A DNA stretch of 64,000 nucleotides, from contig CAKJVC010000168.1 of the NCBI GenBank assembly GCA_918026815.1, positions 1 to 64,000 of the forward strand, read 5' to 3'. A model generated the notes under the pieces. It worked only from the letters and a program-made list of their open reading frames with translations, was not told the DNA's origin and made no database searches. Numbering within the stretch: the stretch's first letter is position 1; each line of letters opens with the position of its first letter. Position numbers and translations under genes: made by a program. Positions 1 to 11,157 of this stretch are shown here, piece after piece. This stretch comes from Chalara sp. BL73 (taxonomy: Eukaryota > Ascomycota > Leotiomycetes > Helotiales).

Positions 1-127
1 CCCAGCGCATCGAAGTCAGACTCGGTAATATCAAGGATTGTTTCCCATGTATCGAATCCCTGCTCCAAAAATCGTGAAGGTACTGCTGAATCCCCAGCTC
101 CGCAAATATAGCCTCCAATTCAGTCAT
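1..127 (-). pseudogene. SAM-domain protein N-terminus, partial, frameshifted
   Basis: The minus strand from the ATG at 127 reads MTELEAIFAELGIQQYLHDF. After a run of five T (plus-strand A run 67-71) the match moves to the neighbouring frame: LEQGFDTWETILDI, then TESDFDALG up to the window edge. Joined conceptually, the two pieces have the helix pattern of a sterile alpha motif (SAM) domain. In fungi such N-terminal SAM domains occur on regulatory proteins, some with an HMG box, but the rest of this gene lies outside the window. One base is missing for a continuous frame. I saw no intron that could bridge the break, since only about 25 bases separate usable sites. It is either a real pseudogene or a homopolymer sequencing error. 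The start is the first ATG; the frame is also open for some codons upstream. Confidence 0.6.
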
Positions 128-1118
128 ACAGCGATTTGTGTCTGGATCTACTGGTCCAGTCCTTTTCTTGACTTTATTAAGAAGGCCTCAAAGCCTTATG
201 AGAGCAATCGATCCCTCCAGTGCACTGATCTTCTGTCTCCCCTAGTTATCGTTGCAAGATATCTACCGTATCACTGACCCGGCTGGATATTCAAAGGCCG
301 TTTCCGAAAGGGTTCATCGGTTGCCCCAAGATAATGTCCACCTAGATTGTCCACAATGGGCGCCTTTACAGTGCCGTAGAGGACTGGGACATGTGTATAT
401 TCTATCGCATGCAGTGCTATGGTGTGGTGGGAGCAAGTATGCCGATATGTACTTTCGCAAATGGTGAGTCGTGCAGGGTGCAAGAGGCAGGTATCTCGAC
501 CTCGGTGCGCCTTTCAAAGATTTAAATATTTATCGACCTTCTGCGAATTCGAGGAAAAGAAGTCCGCGAGTGTAATGATACAAGAGATGATAGTGCTCAA
601 GCTAGGGCGACAATTGTATTCTGCCAGACGAGTTCTGGTGAAGTTAGTCACTACTATTTTTGAATTGATCTCTTAACATGCTGAGCTGTGGAAGTTGTTA
701 TGGTCGTGGTGGGGTCAGAAGCAGGACATGTATGTGAGCGTTCGACGGCGTCTGTGAATGTGGAAGACCTAGACATGACCACGCCACGGGCAGTAACACC
801 ATCATTAACATACCAGCAAAGTTTTCCGAAGAACAGTTGAAGCAGCAGCGAAGCAGCAATGCGATAACAGAATATGCAGATTGAATTATGCGGCGATAGG
901 CGTGTGGCAGGTATAGCGGAGGGTGGGTAATGAAATCGAGGTGTTGAGATGGGAATGCGTAATAGCAGGGGACCAGCAGGATGGAAAAGGAAAAGCCCTA
1001 TAATGGAATATGATTAGAAGAATAGAAAGGCGTCTTCGTTGCTTGTGCCTGTAAGTGTACGTATAAAAAAGGACGATCCAAACGGTATGCTAAGAAAGGG
1101 CCATTAGGGTTGGGCGTA

Positions 1119-1182
1119 AGGTAAGTGGTAGGTAGTTGGTAGTGGTCGTAGTGGTAATGGTAGTGGGTAGTGGTTGGTAGTC
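1119..1182. repeat. Degenerate GGTAGT/GGTAATG simple repeat
   Basis: The plus strand is a run of GT, AGT and GGT units (for example gtggtaggtagttggtagtg). It is a low-complexity tract without coding support. Confidence 0.6.
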
Positions 1183-1846
1183 ACAGTGGGCAGTTTTGTG
1201 GGTGCAGAAGCCGCTTCATCGAGATTTTGGGCGCAGGTGTCGATTGCCCCCCTGCCAATTAGCGCGAGTCGGGTAGGGCCAAAACATCGATCAATCAGGT
1301 GCAATCCGATGCATGGAACGTCAAAAGTGGGAACATAGAGGGGAAGATGGTTAAGGTTAACCAGAATCACATCAGCTGGGCCTGGAGGGAGACAGCGGCC
1401 TCAAATGGGAGGGGCTATTCAAGACAATAAAGGTACTGTAAGCTGGCTCGGGCTCAGGTACAGGGGGCTTAGGGATAGCACAGGTATTTAGAATGGAATG
1501 GCCGTTGGCCATACAGAGTAGTCCCTCCACTACAGGCCCTACCACCCACTAGCATGCACTGGGTAACGGTGCCGGACGGGCACCCCGACGGTAGGGAGAA
1601 AATCTACTTTTCGGTCGACGACGACGACAACCCTCCTCGGTAGGCATTGATTTCAAAGTGGAAGCAATCTACAGGGTATGCTTGTGAGATGTCATAGGGG
1701 TGAAATGGGACACCCCGTCATCAGACGATGATGTTTCTGACTACGTACCCTTAAACTTGGTAATAGTAGCCCCAAAGCTGGCAAGAGCTATTCTGGGGAA
1801 GAAATAATGGCAGCCAGGGGGAGGGGAGGAGGTCGGCTTGGAGGGG

Positions 1847-1873
1847 TGGATGGATGGATGGATGGATGGATGG
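1847..1873. repeat. TGGA tetranucleotide microsatellite
   Basis: Six perfect TGGA units followed by TGG, seen directly, preceded by a G-rich tract. It is probably length-polymorphic. Confidence 0.9.
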
Positions 1874-3212
1874 CATAGCTGACATCATTGAGACGTCAAC
1901 CAGGACACTTGATGATGTGGTACTTATTTATGCATTCACTTGATGAAAGGCAACTGCACGTCTCAAGTATCTTTTCACTCTCTACCTCTACAACTTAGAT
2001 ATTGAAGGCATACACGAATCTACTCGTAATTTATCGGTACTTACCGAGCTATTTAACCCATTTGGTAAGTGTCCAGCGGCATTGTAGATATTCTATCTTT
2101 CAGTGGCAGTCAAGGCCATCATATTCGTATTCAGCAGAAGGGAGACACCGGGCCTGGACAGTGGCATTGAAGTGCGATCGTCCTTTCATTAAAATAGAGT
2201 TTATATTTAAATGTCGCATGGGCGGCGTGATGGTAACTTGGAAGTACCTCACCCTTCCAACAGACTTCCCTTAATACTTGGTTCTCTCTAACGTCACTTC
2301 GACCATTAAGCTGCAGATCCAGGTCGGCATACTCCGTATATCAAGATTCAATTGACTCGTCTAGTCCTTCAATGATTTGGCTCCTTTCCACCAACATGGG
2401 CACAATCTTAAATGGGTTTTGACGGAAATTGATCTCTGCCTGTCATAGACTTGGACCTGGCAGCATTGCGATTGCAACCCTGGCATCGAAACTACTTGAC
2501 TAGTACCACCGACTATGCAAGAGCCCATTACCAAAAATAATCTCATACAACGAGTCAGAACCCAGATTCAGGTGACCACATTGGATCGATTAAGTTAGTC
2601 TTCTTGACTCTTATAAAAGAATATCAGCTGATGTCTAAGAATACGCGATTCGCAAAGTTAGCATCCTGGAACGCTACGAGAGCGGGTTTTATAGCTCTTC
2701 AGTAGATATTAACTAGGATCCATTATGCAGAACTATGAAGCCATATTTGTGCCTTGACCAAGCTTAAAGGTTGTAGTGAAAGAAGCAGAGTGTCTTTAAC
2801 AATCACCAGCTAAATCTCAACCTACAGGGACACCGAGCATGTCTGGGTCCTTCATAAAAATAAGATATCCTAGAATGAACCGCCAACTCGGGTATTGTAC
2901 AAGTTTGTGCTAAGACCCATGGCAACGCTTAGTAATGGCAAGATATGCTTAATTGATCACCGTAGGGCTCTGATCCCACTGGTTCATCAAGATCCAAAAG
3001 ACATGAGAACACTTCTTAACTAGTTGCTGGACGAACGTGAATGAATAGCAGCTTGGCCCCCTATCGCCATTTCCTGACCTGATCAGACCCTGAAGCCTGT
3101 GGACCGAGTCATCTGAGCAAACATCAAACATTCAAAAAGCACGATTGTACAATACTCATCCCAGCTCTCAATTCCGACCATCCACCCCCTCCGTTTTCCC
3201 ATACTTTGAAGC

Positions 3213-4148
3213 AAATGTCCTCTTCAAGCCATTCACCTGACACATCGCGAGATCGAGATGCCGAAGCAGGGGATGTTAATCTAGCCCAGGTACGTGTCCA
3301 ACATGGTATTCTCTATATCTGGGGAGGGAAGAGTCGAAATTGTGATTTGGATCAGGATAACGCCGTATCAGCATGGGAAGCTCTATGTTCCGACAGCAAG
3401 GTTATCACACGGGCCGGAGGCTTCTCCTAAGCCAGTCCGGGGGTCAGCCTTCTTTAGTCATAGCATTAGCTGTACGGATTAGTGGCATTCCTGACCTCGC
3501 AAGTTTAAATTTGAATTTGGGCGCTGTTCACAAGCAATATTTGCTGACACTACCGAGTCTAGATCATGGCCGATTTAAGGAAGTAAGCATACTCCCGCTA
3601 CACTCAGCTTTCCTCAAGGACTATCGAAGTCCCAAACAAGTCTCTTCGCTAGTTTCGACTATTTCCTCGACCTTTGTGTTTGCTTTCTGTGATGCTGTTG
3701 CACTTCCGCCTCCAATTTCTGATTGGATTCGGTGCTCTGCAGATCCTGACCCCTGAGTTGAGGTGCTAGCTGTTGGCAGGATACGAGTTGATAGGCTCAT
3801 GAGATGCCAACATGCAATTTTTGTTCTCCATTTACTATCCTCGGGAGTTTTTGAATCCAGATGTTTCATTCTCCAATCATATCTCTACACAATATTCCAA
3901 GTTGTTTACAATCCACTTTTAAGGTGTTGATGCAGATTTCGCCAAGCTCTACATGCGCTAACGAGCTTGGCAGGGGCGAGAAAACAGCAGATGTGCTTGA
4001 ATCACATCTCACAAATCTGGAGAAGAAGATCGATGATCTACTCGCCAGCTTTGAGGAGTCAGAAAGATCGAAGGCCGGAGAGGCAATTCACAGCAAGGCA
4101 GGTGCTGAACAAGCTGGGAAAGGCGATGATGCTGAGAAGAAGTCTTGA
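3213..4148 (+). CDS. Possible small coiled-coil protein, uncertain exon structure
   Basis: Two pieces look coding. The first starts at ATG 3213 (MSSSSHSPDTSRDRDAEAGD) and ends in CAG before a GTACGT donor at 3288. The second runs to the TGA ending at 4148 and contains TADVLESHLTNLEKKIDDLL then a charged Ala/Lys/Glu tail ending DDAEKKS, a clear amphipathic-helix pattern. They join in phase 0 if the acceptor is the AG before CTTGGCAGG at about 3970. That would need an intron of about 680 bases, long for this window, so a middle exon may be missing; a tiny candidate with a good branch point and a GTAAGC donor lies near 3563-3582. The product would be only about 85 residues and hydrophilic. I recognise no family. 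The opposite strand also has an 82-codon ORF here, so strand is not certain. Confidence 0.3.
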
Positions 4149-5799
4149 GTCAGGCTGCAAATTATTTGATCGGAGCCAGAGGCAACCATGAGCCGAGAGC
4201 GTCCTCGAAGGACGTTGGACTAAATCCAATAGTGTCTGGCCGAGGAACTTCCAAGTCGACGACGTTATGTTCGACTAAGTGCATAAACCAATTGCTATGG
4301 GCACTTGAGTATCTCGAAACTGATGGACTCAAGCTTCAACAAATTGCAACCACCATATATCATAAGGAAATTATCCAAGTCTACTTATGTTAACGTGCAT
4401 GCTTTCCTGTGCTTTGTGTTGATGATTTAGTACTCTTACCATGAATCTCTAAGCTGTCAGGTGACAGTTGGAGGATTTTCTATTCTGCGGGTTTGTTATT
4501 CTGGCTGGTTCTCCTGATGCCCTACAACCGTCTATCCATCGTTCTAGCTATTGATGCAAGCTTTTTTCCTCTTTGCTCAGTCTGCCACCAGCAGGCAGGT
4601 GTGCCCTTCGAGAATTATGGGCAACCAAATCTGCAGGTCCTCAAGAAATGAGAACAATTTGTGATATTTGCATCTCTCCGTCATCAAAAGTATTGCCTGT
4701 TGCCTTGCCACATACATCATATGTAAAGGGTAGTGCCCATTGCAAAATACGAACACAAATATGGACTCACCTGCTGCAATTTGGCTGCGAGTGAGTACTT
4801 CCCACTTTCGTCAAACCTTCCAGTTTACAATGTTTACCATGCGACTGCTCTCCACCAGGTCTATGTCTCACCTCTATCTAAATATATCACCCTGCAAGTG
4901 CAGTTCATCCCAGCACTACTATAGACTTTGCCCACTCAGTATTCCCTCATCTTCTTCATCTTAGTCCGCTCAGGGGCGAATTCATCCTCCACTAGCCAGA
5001 TCCTTCCTACCATGCTCGTTCAAGCTCTCCTACAACCGCCCCTCCATACGCATAAACCAGGCTCTATTCACCCCAACCGCACTTTCATGTACGAGAGGCT
5101 TTCTAGAGGGAATTTTGCCTACCGCTGGTCGGTTCCACATTCATCGTCAGACAATATTTGCACTCAATACCACCTTCAGCCCACGGAATATTGCCCTCGA
5201 CCTTATGCTTTGACTCAAGCGCTAGCATAGACGGCACATGACGAGAGGAACCGGATATCACCATTTTCTAAGCGGGCTCAACGTGCTTAGCACGTCTGAA
5301 CATATCGAGAATTGGCGTGGAGGCAACTGAGTCATCATGGGAACGTTTTAAGATCTTTGTTGGTCCTTACCGAGCGATGGGAGGCAAGAGACTGCGGTGG
5401 CGGAGCTTTATAGTTGTGCAATATTTATATGCTAGAGTTGCAATGGCCATGGAACTTTTGTCGGCGATGTCATGCCTGAACAGCAGATCCCATATCGCAT
5501 AACATACACGGTGAAAATATCCAATAGTCGCCTGGCTCATCCTCAGGCAGCAGACGAGAAGACGCTCCCTGCATAGTTTGCATGCCATGAAATGTCGACT
5601 TTCGGAGAAAACAGGCTTTCTTTAATTAATCATCTAAGCAAGCCCCCGGGAAAAATATTTTATGGTCAGCCTCCCCAGCCACATAAATACAACAAGAATA
5701 TTACAGGTTGGGTATATTTCACTGATACAACGCCTCCGTATGTCCTACGCCGCTTAACCTCATTGCCCATTACCCATTTCCGTTTAGTTCCCAAGAATA
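4149..5799. other. Intergenic, nothing recognised
   Basis: Contains ORFs up to 100 codons but none with family resemblance, splice support or consistent codon use. It includes the 3' flank of the minus-strand gene ending at 5800. Confidence 0.5.
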
Positions 5800-6945
5800 T
5801 TACGCGTGCTGTGCATTATTGACAACAGCCTTCAAACTGATAAATGTTTCCGTCCCATCCGTGCTCGTGTCATCATCATTCACATAATCCATCAAACGAT
5901 TTAGCGTCATCTCCTCACCGGCCGACAGAATCACGGCTTCTGTCCCAGTCCTCTTCCGCGGGAACTGATCGCTCTTGGGGCTAACCACGCTCTCCACCTC
6001 CTCTCGTGGATACTTCTGGATCACGATCTTATTGTTCGCAAAGCCTTTGGTGTCCTTGTCGCCGTCGTGCGCGCTGATCCACACTTTGGCCGCGAGGTTC
6101 TGCGCAATCTCTAATCCGCCTGGAAAGCCGGAGCAGATGTTGCCCCCCATGTACCAGGCGTTCTGAACGCGGTCGTAACAGTGGAGCAGAGCCGTGAGAG
6201 GCAGCGCGGCTTCGGCGATGAGGTGCGAGGTTACGTATGGTTGGAGGGTTTTGTAGCTGCAGCCGTGAGGTGAAAAGAGCACAGAAAGGGTCCTGTCCGT
6301 GGCTATGTGGGAGAAGGTAGATTGGCATGAGCGCGGGGAGTCAGGAGGCGTAGGCGGAAGTGACAAGGCAGGTGGTCCGAGAGTTGGTGGGCGGTATGTG
6401 ATTCCAATAGCACTATGTAGACCGGTGATATCTCTTGGTTGGGCAAGGAAGGCAATGGTCACTTCGCCGGGTGACCCGCCTGGGATCCAGGGAGGTACAG
6501 CTATCCGGTATACAGTGGAGGCTTTTGCGTTCTTCCGATGGTCCTCCCATTTTGGCAACGTCACTACTTTCTTGCTATCAAAGTATTTCCATCCTCGTAT
6601 GACTTTGGCAGCTGCTGGTTCCGCCAGTATCTTAGTTTTCCCTCCGATTCGAGGCAGTTGTGTAAGAGTTTCTTCGTGGCAGTGATCAGTCTTATCCTGA
6701 CTTATAACGACAAGATCTGGTTCAGGCAGCTCCGTCAAAGACGATATGCAAGACGGTTGCTTCTGTCTAGATATCGAGAACTTGTGATGCCAGATTTTTG
6801 ATGCCCCGGTGATCCATGGATCGAGGAGGATTGTGAAGGGTTCTGCTGATTGATTTTGCTGGGGGGAAGGCGGGAATGGAAGGATGGGCCGGAAGGATAG
6901 GAGAAATGAAGCATCATTATTTAGATGCTTAACCGTCAAGGACAT
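5800..6945 (-). CDS. Metallo-beta-lactamase-fold protein, fungal type
   Basis: Single-exon gene of 381 residues. The start is the ATG at 6945 (MSLTVKHLNNDASFLLSFRP); codons upstream in the same open frame lack an ATG. The N-terminus has the metallo-beta-lactamase layout: a beta strand leading to LLDPWITG, then PDLVVISQDKTDHCHEETL, where metal-binding hydrolases normally show HxHxDH. Here the first two histidines are replaced (Q-D-K-T-D-H-C-H), while the DH and a following H remain. Later segments (TKILAEPAA, KVVTLPKWE and VTIAFLAQP) fit the alternating strands of UlaG-like members of the superfamily. Substrate is unknown. With an incomplete metal site it may be a one-metal enzyme or non-catalytic. 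The C-terminus holds a Lys/Arg-rich linker and an acidic DDDTSTDGTE patch. No signal peptide or membrane segment is visible. Confidence 0.75.
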   Translation of the reverse strand: MSLTVKHLNNDASFLLSFRPILPFPPSPQQNQSAEPFTILLDPWITGASKIWHHKFSISRQKQPSCISSLTELPEPDLVVISQDKTDHCHEETLTQLPRIGGKTKILAEPAAAKVIRGWKYFDSKKVVTLPKWEDHRKNAKASTVYRIAVPPWIPGGSPGEVTIAFLAQPRDITGLHSAIGITYRPPTLGPPALSLPPTPPDSPRSCQSTFSHIATDRTLSVLFSPHGCSYKTLQPYVTSHLIAEAALPLTALLHCYDRVQNAWYMGGNICSGFPGGLEIAQNLAAKVWISAHDGDKDTKGFANNKIVIQKYPREEVESVVSPKSDQFPRKRTGTEAVILSAGEEMTLNRLMDYVNDDDTSTDGTETFISLKAVVNNAQHA

Positions 6946-9575
6946 CTTCAAATCGTTGTATGATGTTGTCAATTAGGTTTAAGAAGGTCATAATGTGACT
7001 TGTGGGCTTGAAGTTGGCCTCTTGTTGCTGTTCCTCCAAGGCGTCCAAGTCTTTTGGCCAAGGCTCGTTTGCTAAGAATATGTTCGAGATCTGGGACACA
7101 GCACGACTAGGGATTGAGAAGGACCAAGCCAAACTGAAGGTAGATCCTTCCGTGTGATTCATGGAAAAGTGATTGTATAAAGGAGGGGAGAGCTTGGTGT
7201 GAATGTGAGTGTGAAGGCACGGTGGTGCTCACACGGGCCCCGAGAAGGGAGACAAATGGCATTTATGAGCCAACACAAGGGGAGGACAAAAAAGGAAGAC
7301 TGGTGGGTGGAGTGGTGTGGCGCGTTGAATTGCCCAGTTTCCAGCGCCCAGGCTGATTATCGCTTCTGCTTGCCTTTCGGCAACATTTATTGACAGCCAC
7401 AAGGCAAAACTAGGGGCTCGTACCATCTGTGGTGGAAGATTGGACCAATGTGCTGATGTGTGACGACAACTGCTCCAGTTCTTTATCGGCAATACATGCC
7501 GGGCCGCTGCTTCAGCTGCTGCGCCCTGGAAGGAACAACCGACAGCTAAGTCAATCCCAATTTAGACAATGAGATAATTACTTTTGGCGCTTCGTCCTCT
7601 GGATATCTTACGTCGAAAATGGCCTGAAAATCCTTAAACAAAGATTAACATCATTCCACAGCGGCATAAATGGCTCAGCTCTAATCACGGTTTCATTCCT
7701 TCAGGCTCAAATATCTGTCTTACAGCTTCATCGCCATTTAGGCGGCTGCTTGGGGGTGTCAAGTCCAAGGAATCTAAGCTTGTAACAAGCTTTGCCATCT
7801 GAAGTAGACCACTTGCATTTGCACTTTCGTCAGCACATAAGCAAAGGGTTTTTTAGACTTTCAATTTACATGTTAGTCACGGCAAAGAACACGCTCTCGC
7901 CCACATTGAACTTTCTCAGCAACTCGGAGCAGTCTCCGTTGTGCATCGTTTCTTTCCGCTTATGTAGAAGGATTAGTTTTATGTTTATTGTTATTCGGCT
8001 TGCTTTTTCAAACAGATCTTCAATGTAATGTGCATGAGCAGTTTAAGAGGCCTTGCTTGTTTACCCAAAGAGTGAAGACCATTTATCAAACTGATAGCAG
8101 AGGCAAGCCAAGCACTGAACTTGTGAACGTCGTCGGTATATATATTTGATATGAACGAGAAGGCTTTGGTGCAAAGTCTGGTGAAACATTATTTCTAGGC
8201 GTCCTGCCCACAAATTGGGGAAGGAAACAGTCCTCCTCGTCATTCTTACGCCGCGACTATGCCTCAATACCCGCAAACTTCGGCTGGGGAACTTGTCTGG
8301 TGCGATTGTGAGGTTATCTGCCAAATTCGCGCCTCTCTAGCCTAGGTATATTCATATCCTTATCCTTGAAGTGCAGCAATTTTGAGAAGACCGTTGACAT
8401 TTACCAGAACTAGGCAGCAGGTGCTGTTTTGAAGTTGGTGTAGGCTTACACGGGGAAGTGTTGTATCGAAGCGAGTTTTTGCATGCACCCAGCGAGGGGC
8501 CTCTCTTGGCCAGAGCAATCTGATACTCGTTGATACCTTTCTTTTAAGCCTCCTTTTTAGATCTCCTAATCGTCTCCACAGCAGAAGGTCACGTGCGAAG
8601 CAAGTGCTGAAAACGTGCCAGGTCTACTCGTGACTTGCGGGGGAAGAAATGGTTGGATAGTGGAGAATCCCTTGCTATAGGTCCCTACCATATTTGAATG
8701 AAAGGACGCGGGGTTTCTTTTTCCGTGGCCTGAAGCCGTGTGAGGATTGTACAGGCTGTACGGTAGGAGCTTCGACAATGATGATGGTACTGTAGTGTCG
8801 AGAAATGGGAACAACTGTGGACAATAAGGGTTTTTGAGGTTCTGTAACCACCGGCTATTTATCATCGGGATACCCATCCCTTTGGAACATATGATGGCTA
8901 AGATGGAGCATAATACTTCAAAACCTGTTAATAGCATCAAATGCATTGGGTGGTGCATGGTGATTGGATAAAAAGGGTACCTCGATGCTTCCCCACCACG
9001 CACCACATCTTTCCAATTGCTGAGCTTCGCATTGGCCGCTTTGGGGGTGCCGCAGTTGTCATTCTCGCCCCAAAGCAAAATTAAGGATCTTGAAGATGGA
9101 TGTTGGTGGTTATTTGGGTTTCACCGCCTCTAATGCGCACGCCCAAAAAGAAATCCAGAATTGAAAAGATCGCGAAAAATACCTGTTTAACTGTCATTAT
9201 TGTCTGTATCAGGGACTGTTGATCCAAGGAGACAAGGGATCCTTTTGAAGAGCAGCTTCAGCTGTAGCTCAGCTCCCGATACTCGGTTAAGGTCCCTCCT
9301 TCCCCCGCAGCAGCGAGTCGAGTCGTTCAGGGCACTTTCTTCCAAACAAGTGGTGTTTGAAAGCAAAGCTCCCCCCCCTAAAGCAGCTTCTCGAGTATCG
9401 TTCCGTTGCATGCTATACCCGTACTGTACAACACATCCGCCTTTCACCACAACCATATCCAAGCACCCCTCTTTAAACTTCACAGCATTGAGCATTAGGA
9501 TGCGAAGCTTTATCGCAATCACTTGAAAAGGCTTATGCGATAACGATCCCTCTGTCGTTCTACCCCGCGCTGCGA
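6946..9575. other. Intergenic 2.6 kb, nothing recognised
   Basis: Probably holds the promoter of the minus-strand metallo-beta-lactamase gene at its left end and that of the plus-strand zinc-binding gene at its right end. Open frames at 6929-7162 and 8566-9078 (minus) were inspected; the second opens only with TTG and shows no domain. Confidence 0.5.
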
Positions 9576-11157
9576 ATGGTGTCCTCGACGATTACAATGC
9601 CTCCTCGAGCTTCATTGACATCCTCATTCTCTGTCTCGGAAGCTAACAATGAAGTCGTTTGTCCATTGCGCAATCAAGATGGCTCGAGCTGTCGCAAACG
9701 CTGTCTCGGAGTGAGTGCTTCTGTGTACACTCTGCTAGCTATGCACATGCTGCAATATACCCCTCTCTCTTTTACAACGGTCAATGTAGTAACAAGTGAG
9801 TTGGACGGATAGGAAAAGCGATACAGATCTATGCAAGAGCATATAAGGAGGGCTCATCCTGAACACTATATTTCCAAGCTTCCTGCAACAGAGGAGAGCT
9901 TTCAGCTTATGATCAATACCCCTCCATCCGAGCGACCGCCACCACCGATAAGCAACAATCTCGGCCCACAAGGTTTGCATGATGCAGTTCGGGACCCAAG
10001 ACGCGTTGCTGATACTTTGCAGGCTATGGCAATGAAAGACAGAACTATTATGCCGATGATTCGAGCATCCCAAACACTCCCAGGAACCTGGACGAGTACC
10101 AGTCTGGTGCCCTCTTGCCAGCCGTCAGCGCTGCCGCAGCTCTAACGAGTCTGGCACAACTACATAACAATCATAAATCCGAGTTTGACTGGGAGTCTGA
10201 AGGGGTGGGTAGCAATTTTCCGTTTAAAGTGCATGCTTTATTAACAGCTTACCAGGATTGGATGTCGGATACCGAAGCACATAAACAGTCCATGCGGAAT
10301 TCAATCGAGTTACCTCCAATACCAAACAACTTCGAGCCAACGAGTGATCCATATTCGCACCTGAACTCCCATCGGCGCAGAGACCTCCTTCCATCAATAC
10401 TCTCAAATTCTCCACCAGGCAGATCATCAACCCTACCCCCAATTCAAAGAAGCTCTGGACCAAATCGACCTCGAAAACAGTCTTTATCCAAGCGTGCTAG
10501 GGAGCCCCAGCATAAAAGGCAGAAATCGAAGGGTGATCAGGCACATCTCAGACGCATGAGCTATGAACGCAAAGCATTTTCTGCCGAGCCTTCAAGTGCT
10601 TTATCTGTAGCATACGGCAAAAGATGGGAGGATTTGATTGACGCTGCAACGTCAGCTACGGAAGAAGATGAAGATCGCACGCCGGTAAGCTAAGTCCCTC
10701 CCCAGAAAAGTATAAGGAAATTCTGCTGACATCATAGGTGCCCCCCTCTCCCATCACCGTGAACCGTGCTTCACTTCCACCATTTTCTGCATCTCACTTC
10801 CAAGGGTATCAAGCTTCGCCACTACAACAAGCACTCACTCCGCCATCATATTTCCCTGATGCGCCTGAGCCATTTCCTTCTGTGGAAAGTGGTGAAAGCG
10901 CAGAGATCTTCAACATCGAAGGCCGAGGGCTATCTGACTCCTCACCAAGCTTTTCTTCCGTTGGTACACAAATCTACTGCGCTGCATGTCAGGGTGTCTC
11001 TTTACTGAAAGAGTCATATGCATGCACTGAATGCATATGCGGTATCTGCCAAGCATGTGTAGATGTGTTGATGGCAGAACAGGGTGCTCGCAGGAAGTGT
11101 CCAAGGTGCGCTACTATTGGCGGCAGATTTAAACCATTTCAGTTAGATATCAGATAA
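9576..11157 (+). CDS. Cysteine-rich zinc-binding protein, fungal conserved, function unknown
   Basis: Four exons: 9576-9710, 9813-9972, 10023-10684 and 10738-11157, giving 458 residues; junction phases agree throughout. The N-terminal part has a C2H2-like unit spanning exon 1 and exon 2: CPLRNQDGSSCRKRC, then EKRYRSMQEHIRRAHPEHYI. The middle is Pro/Ser-rich and basic (PPSERPPPPISNN; a KRAREPQHKRQKSKGD stretch at about residue 230 looks like a nuclear localisation signal). The C-terminus, in exon 4, is a multi-cysteine zinc module (YCAACQGVS, CTECICGICQACV, RKCPRCATIGGRF) and ends FKPFQLDIR. The combination suggests a nuclear protein, perhaps a transcriptional or chromatin factor. That is inference; I know no characterised member. 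An alternative start is the ATG at 9597. A small intron at 9973-10022 is essential, since the unspliced frame ends soon after. Confidence 0.8.

Larger units (their letters stand above)
128..3205. other. Gene-free stretch with simple repeats
   Basis: About 3 kb with no ORF that has codon or motif support on either strand. It holds a GGTAGT-type degenerate repeat near 1119-1182 and a TGGA microsatellite at 1847-1873. It may contain the promoter of the minus-strand SAM gene at the left edge. Confidence 0.5.

Noticed and set aside
1100..1120. TTAGGG near a GT-rich tract as telomere-like repeat
   Set aside because: Only a single unit is present in an internal low-complexity region.
8566..9078. 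170-codon minus-strand open frame
   Set aside because: It opens only with TTG, has no domain or splice partner and odd residue composition.
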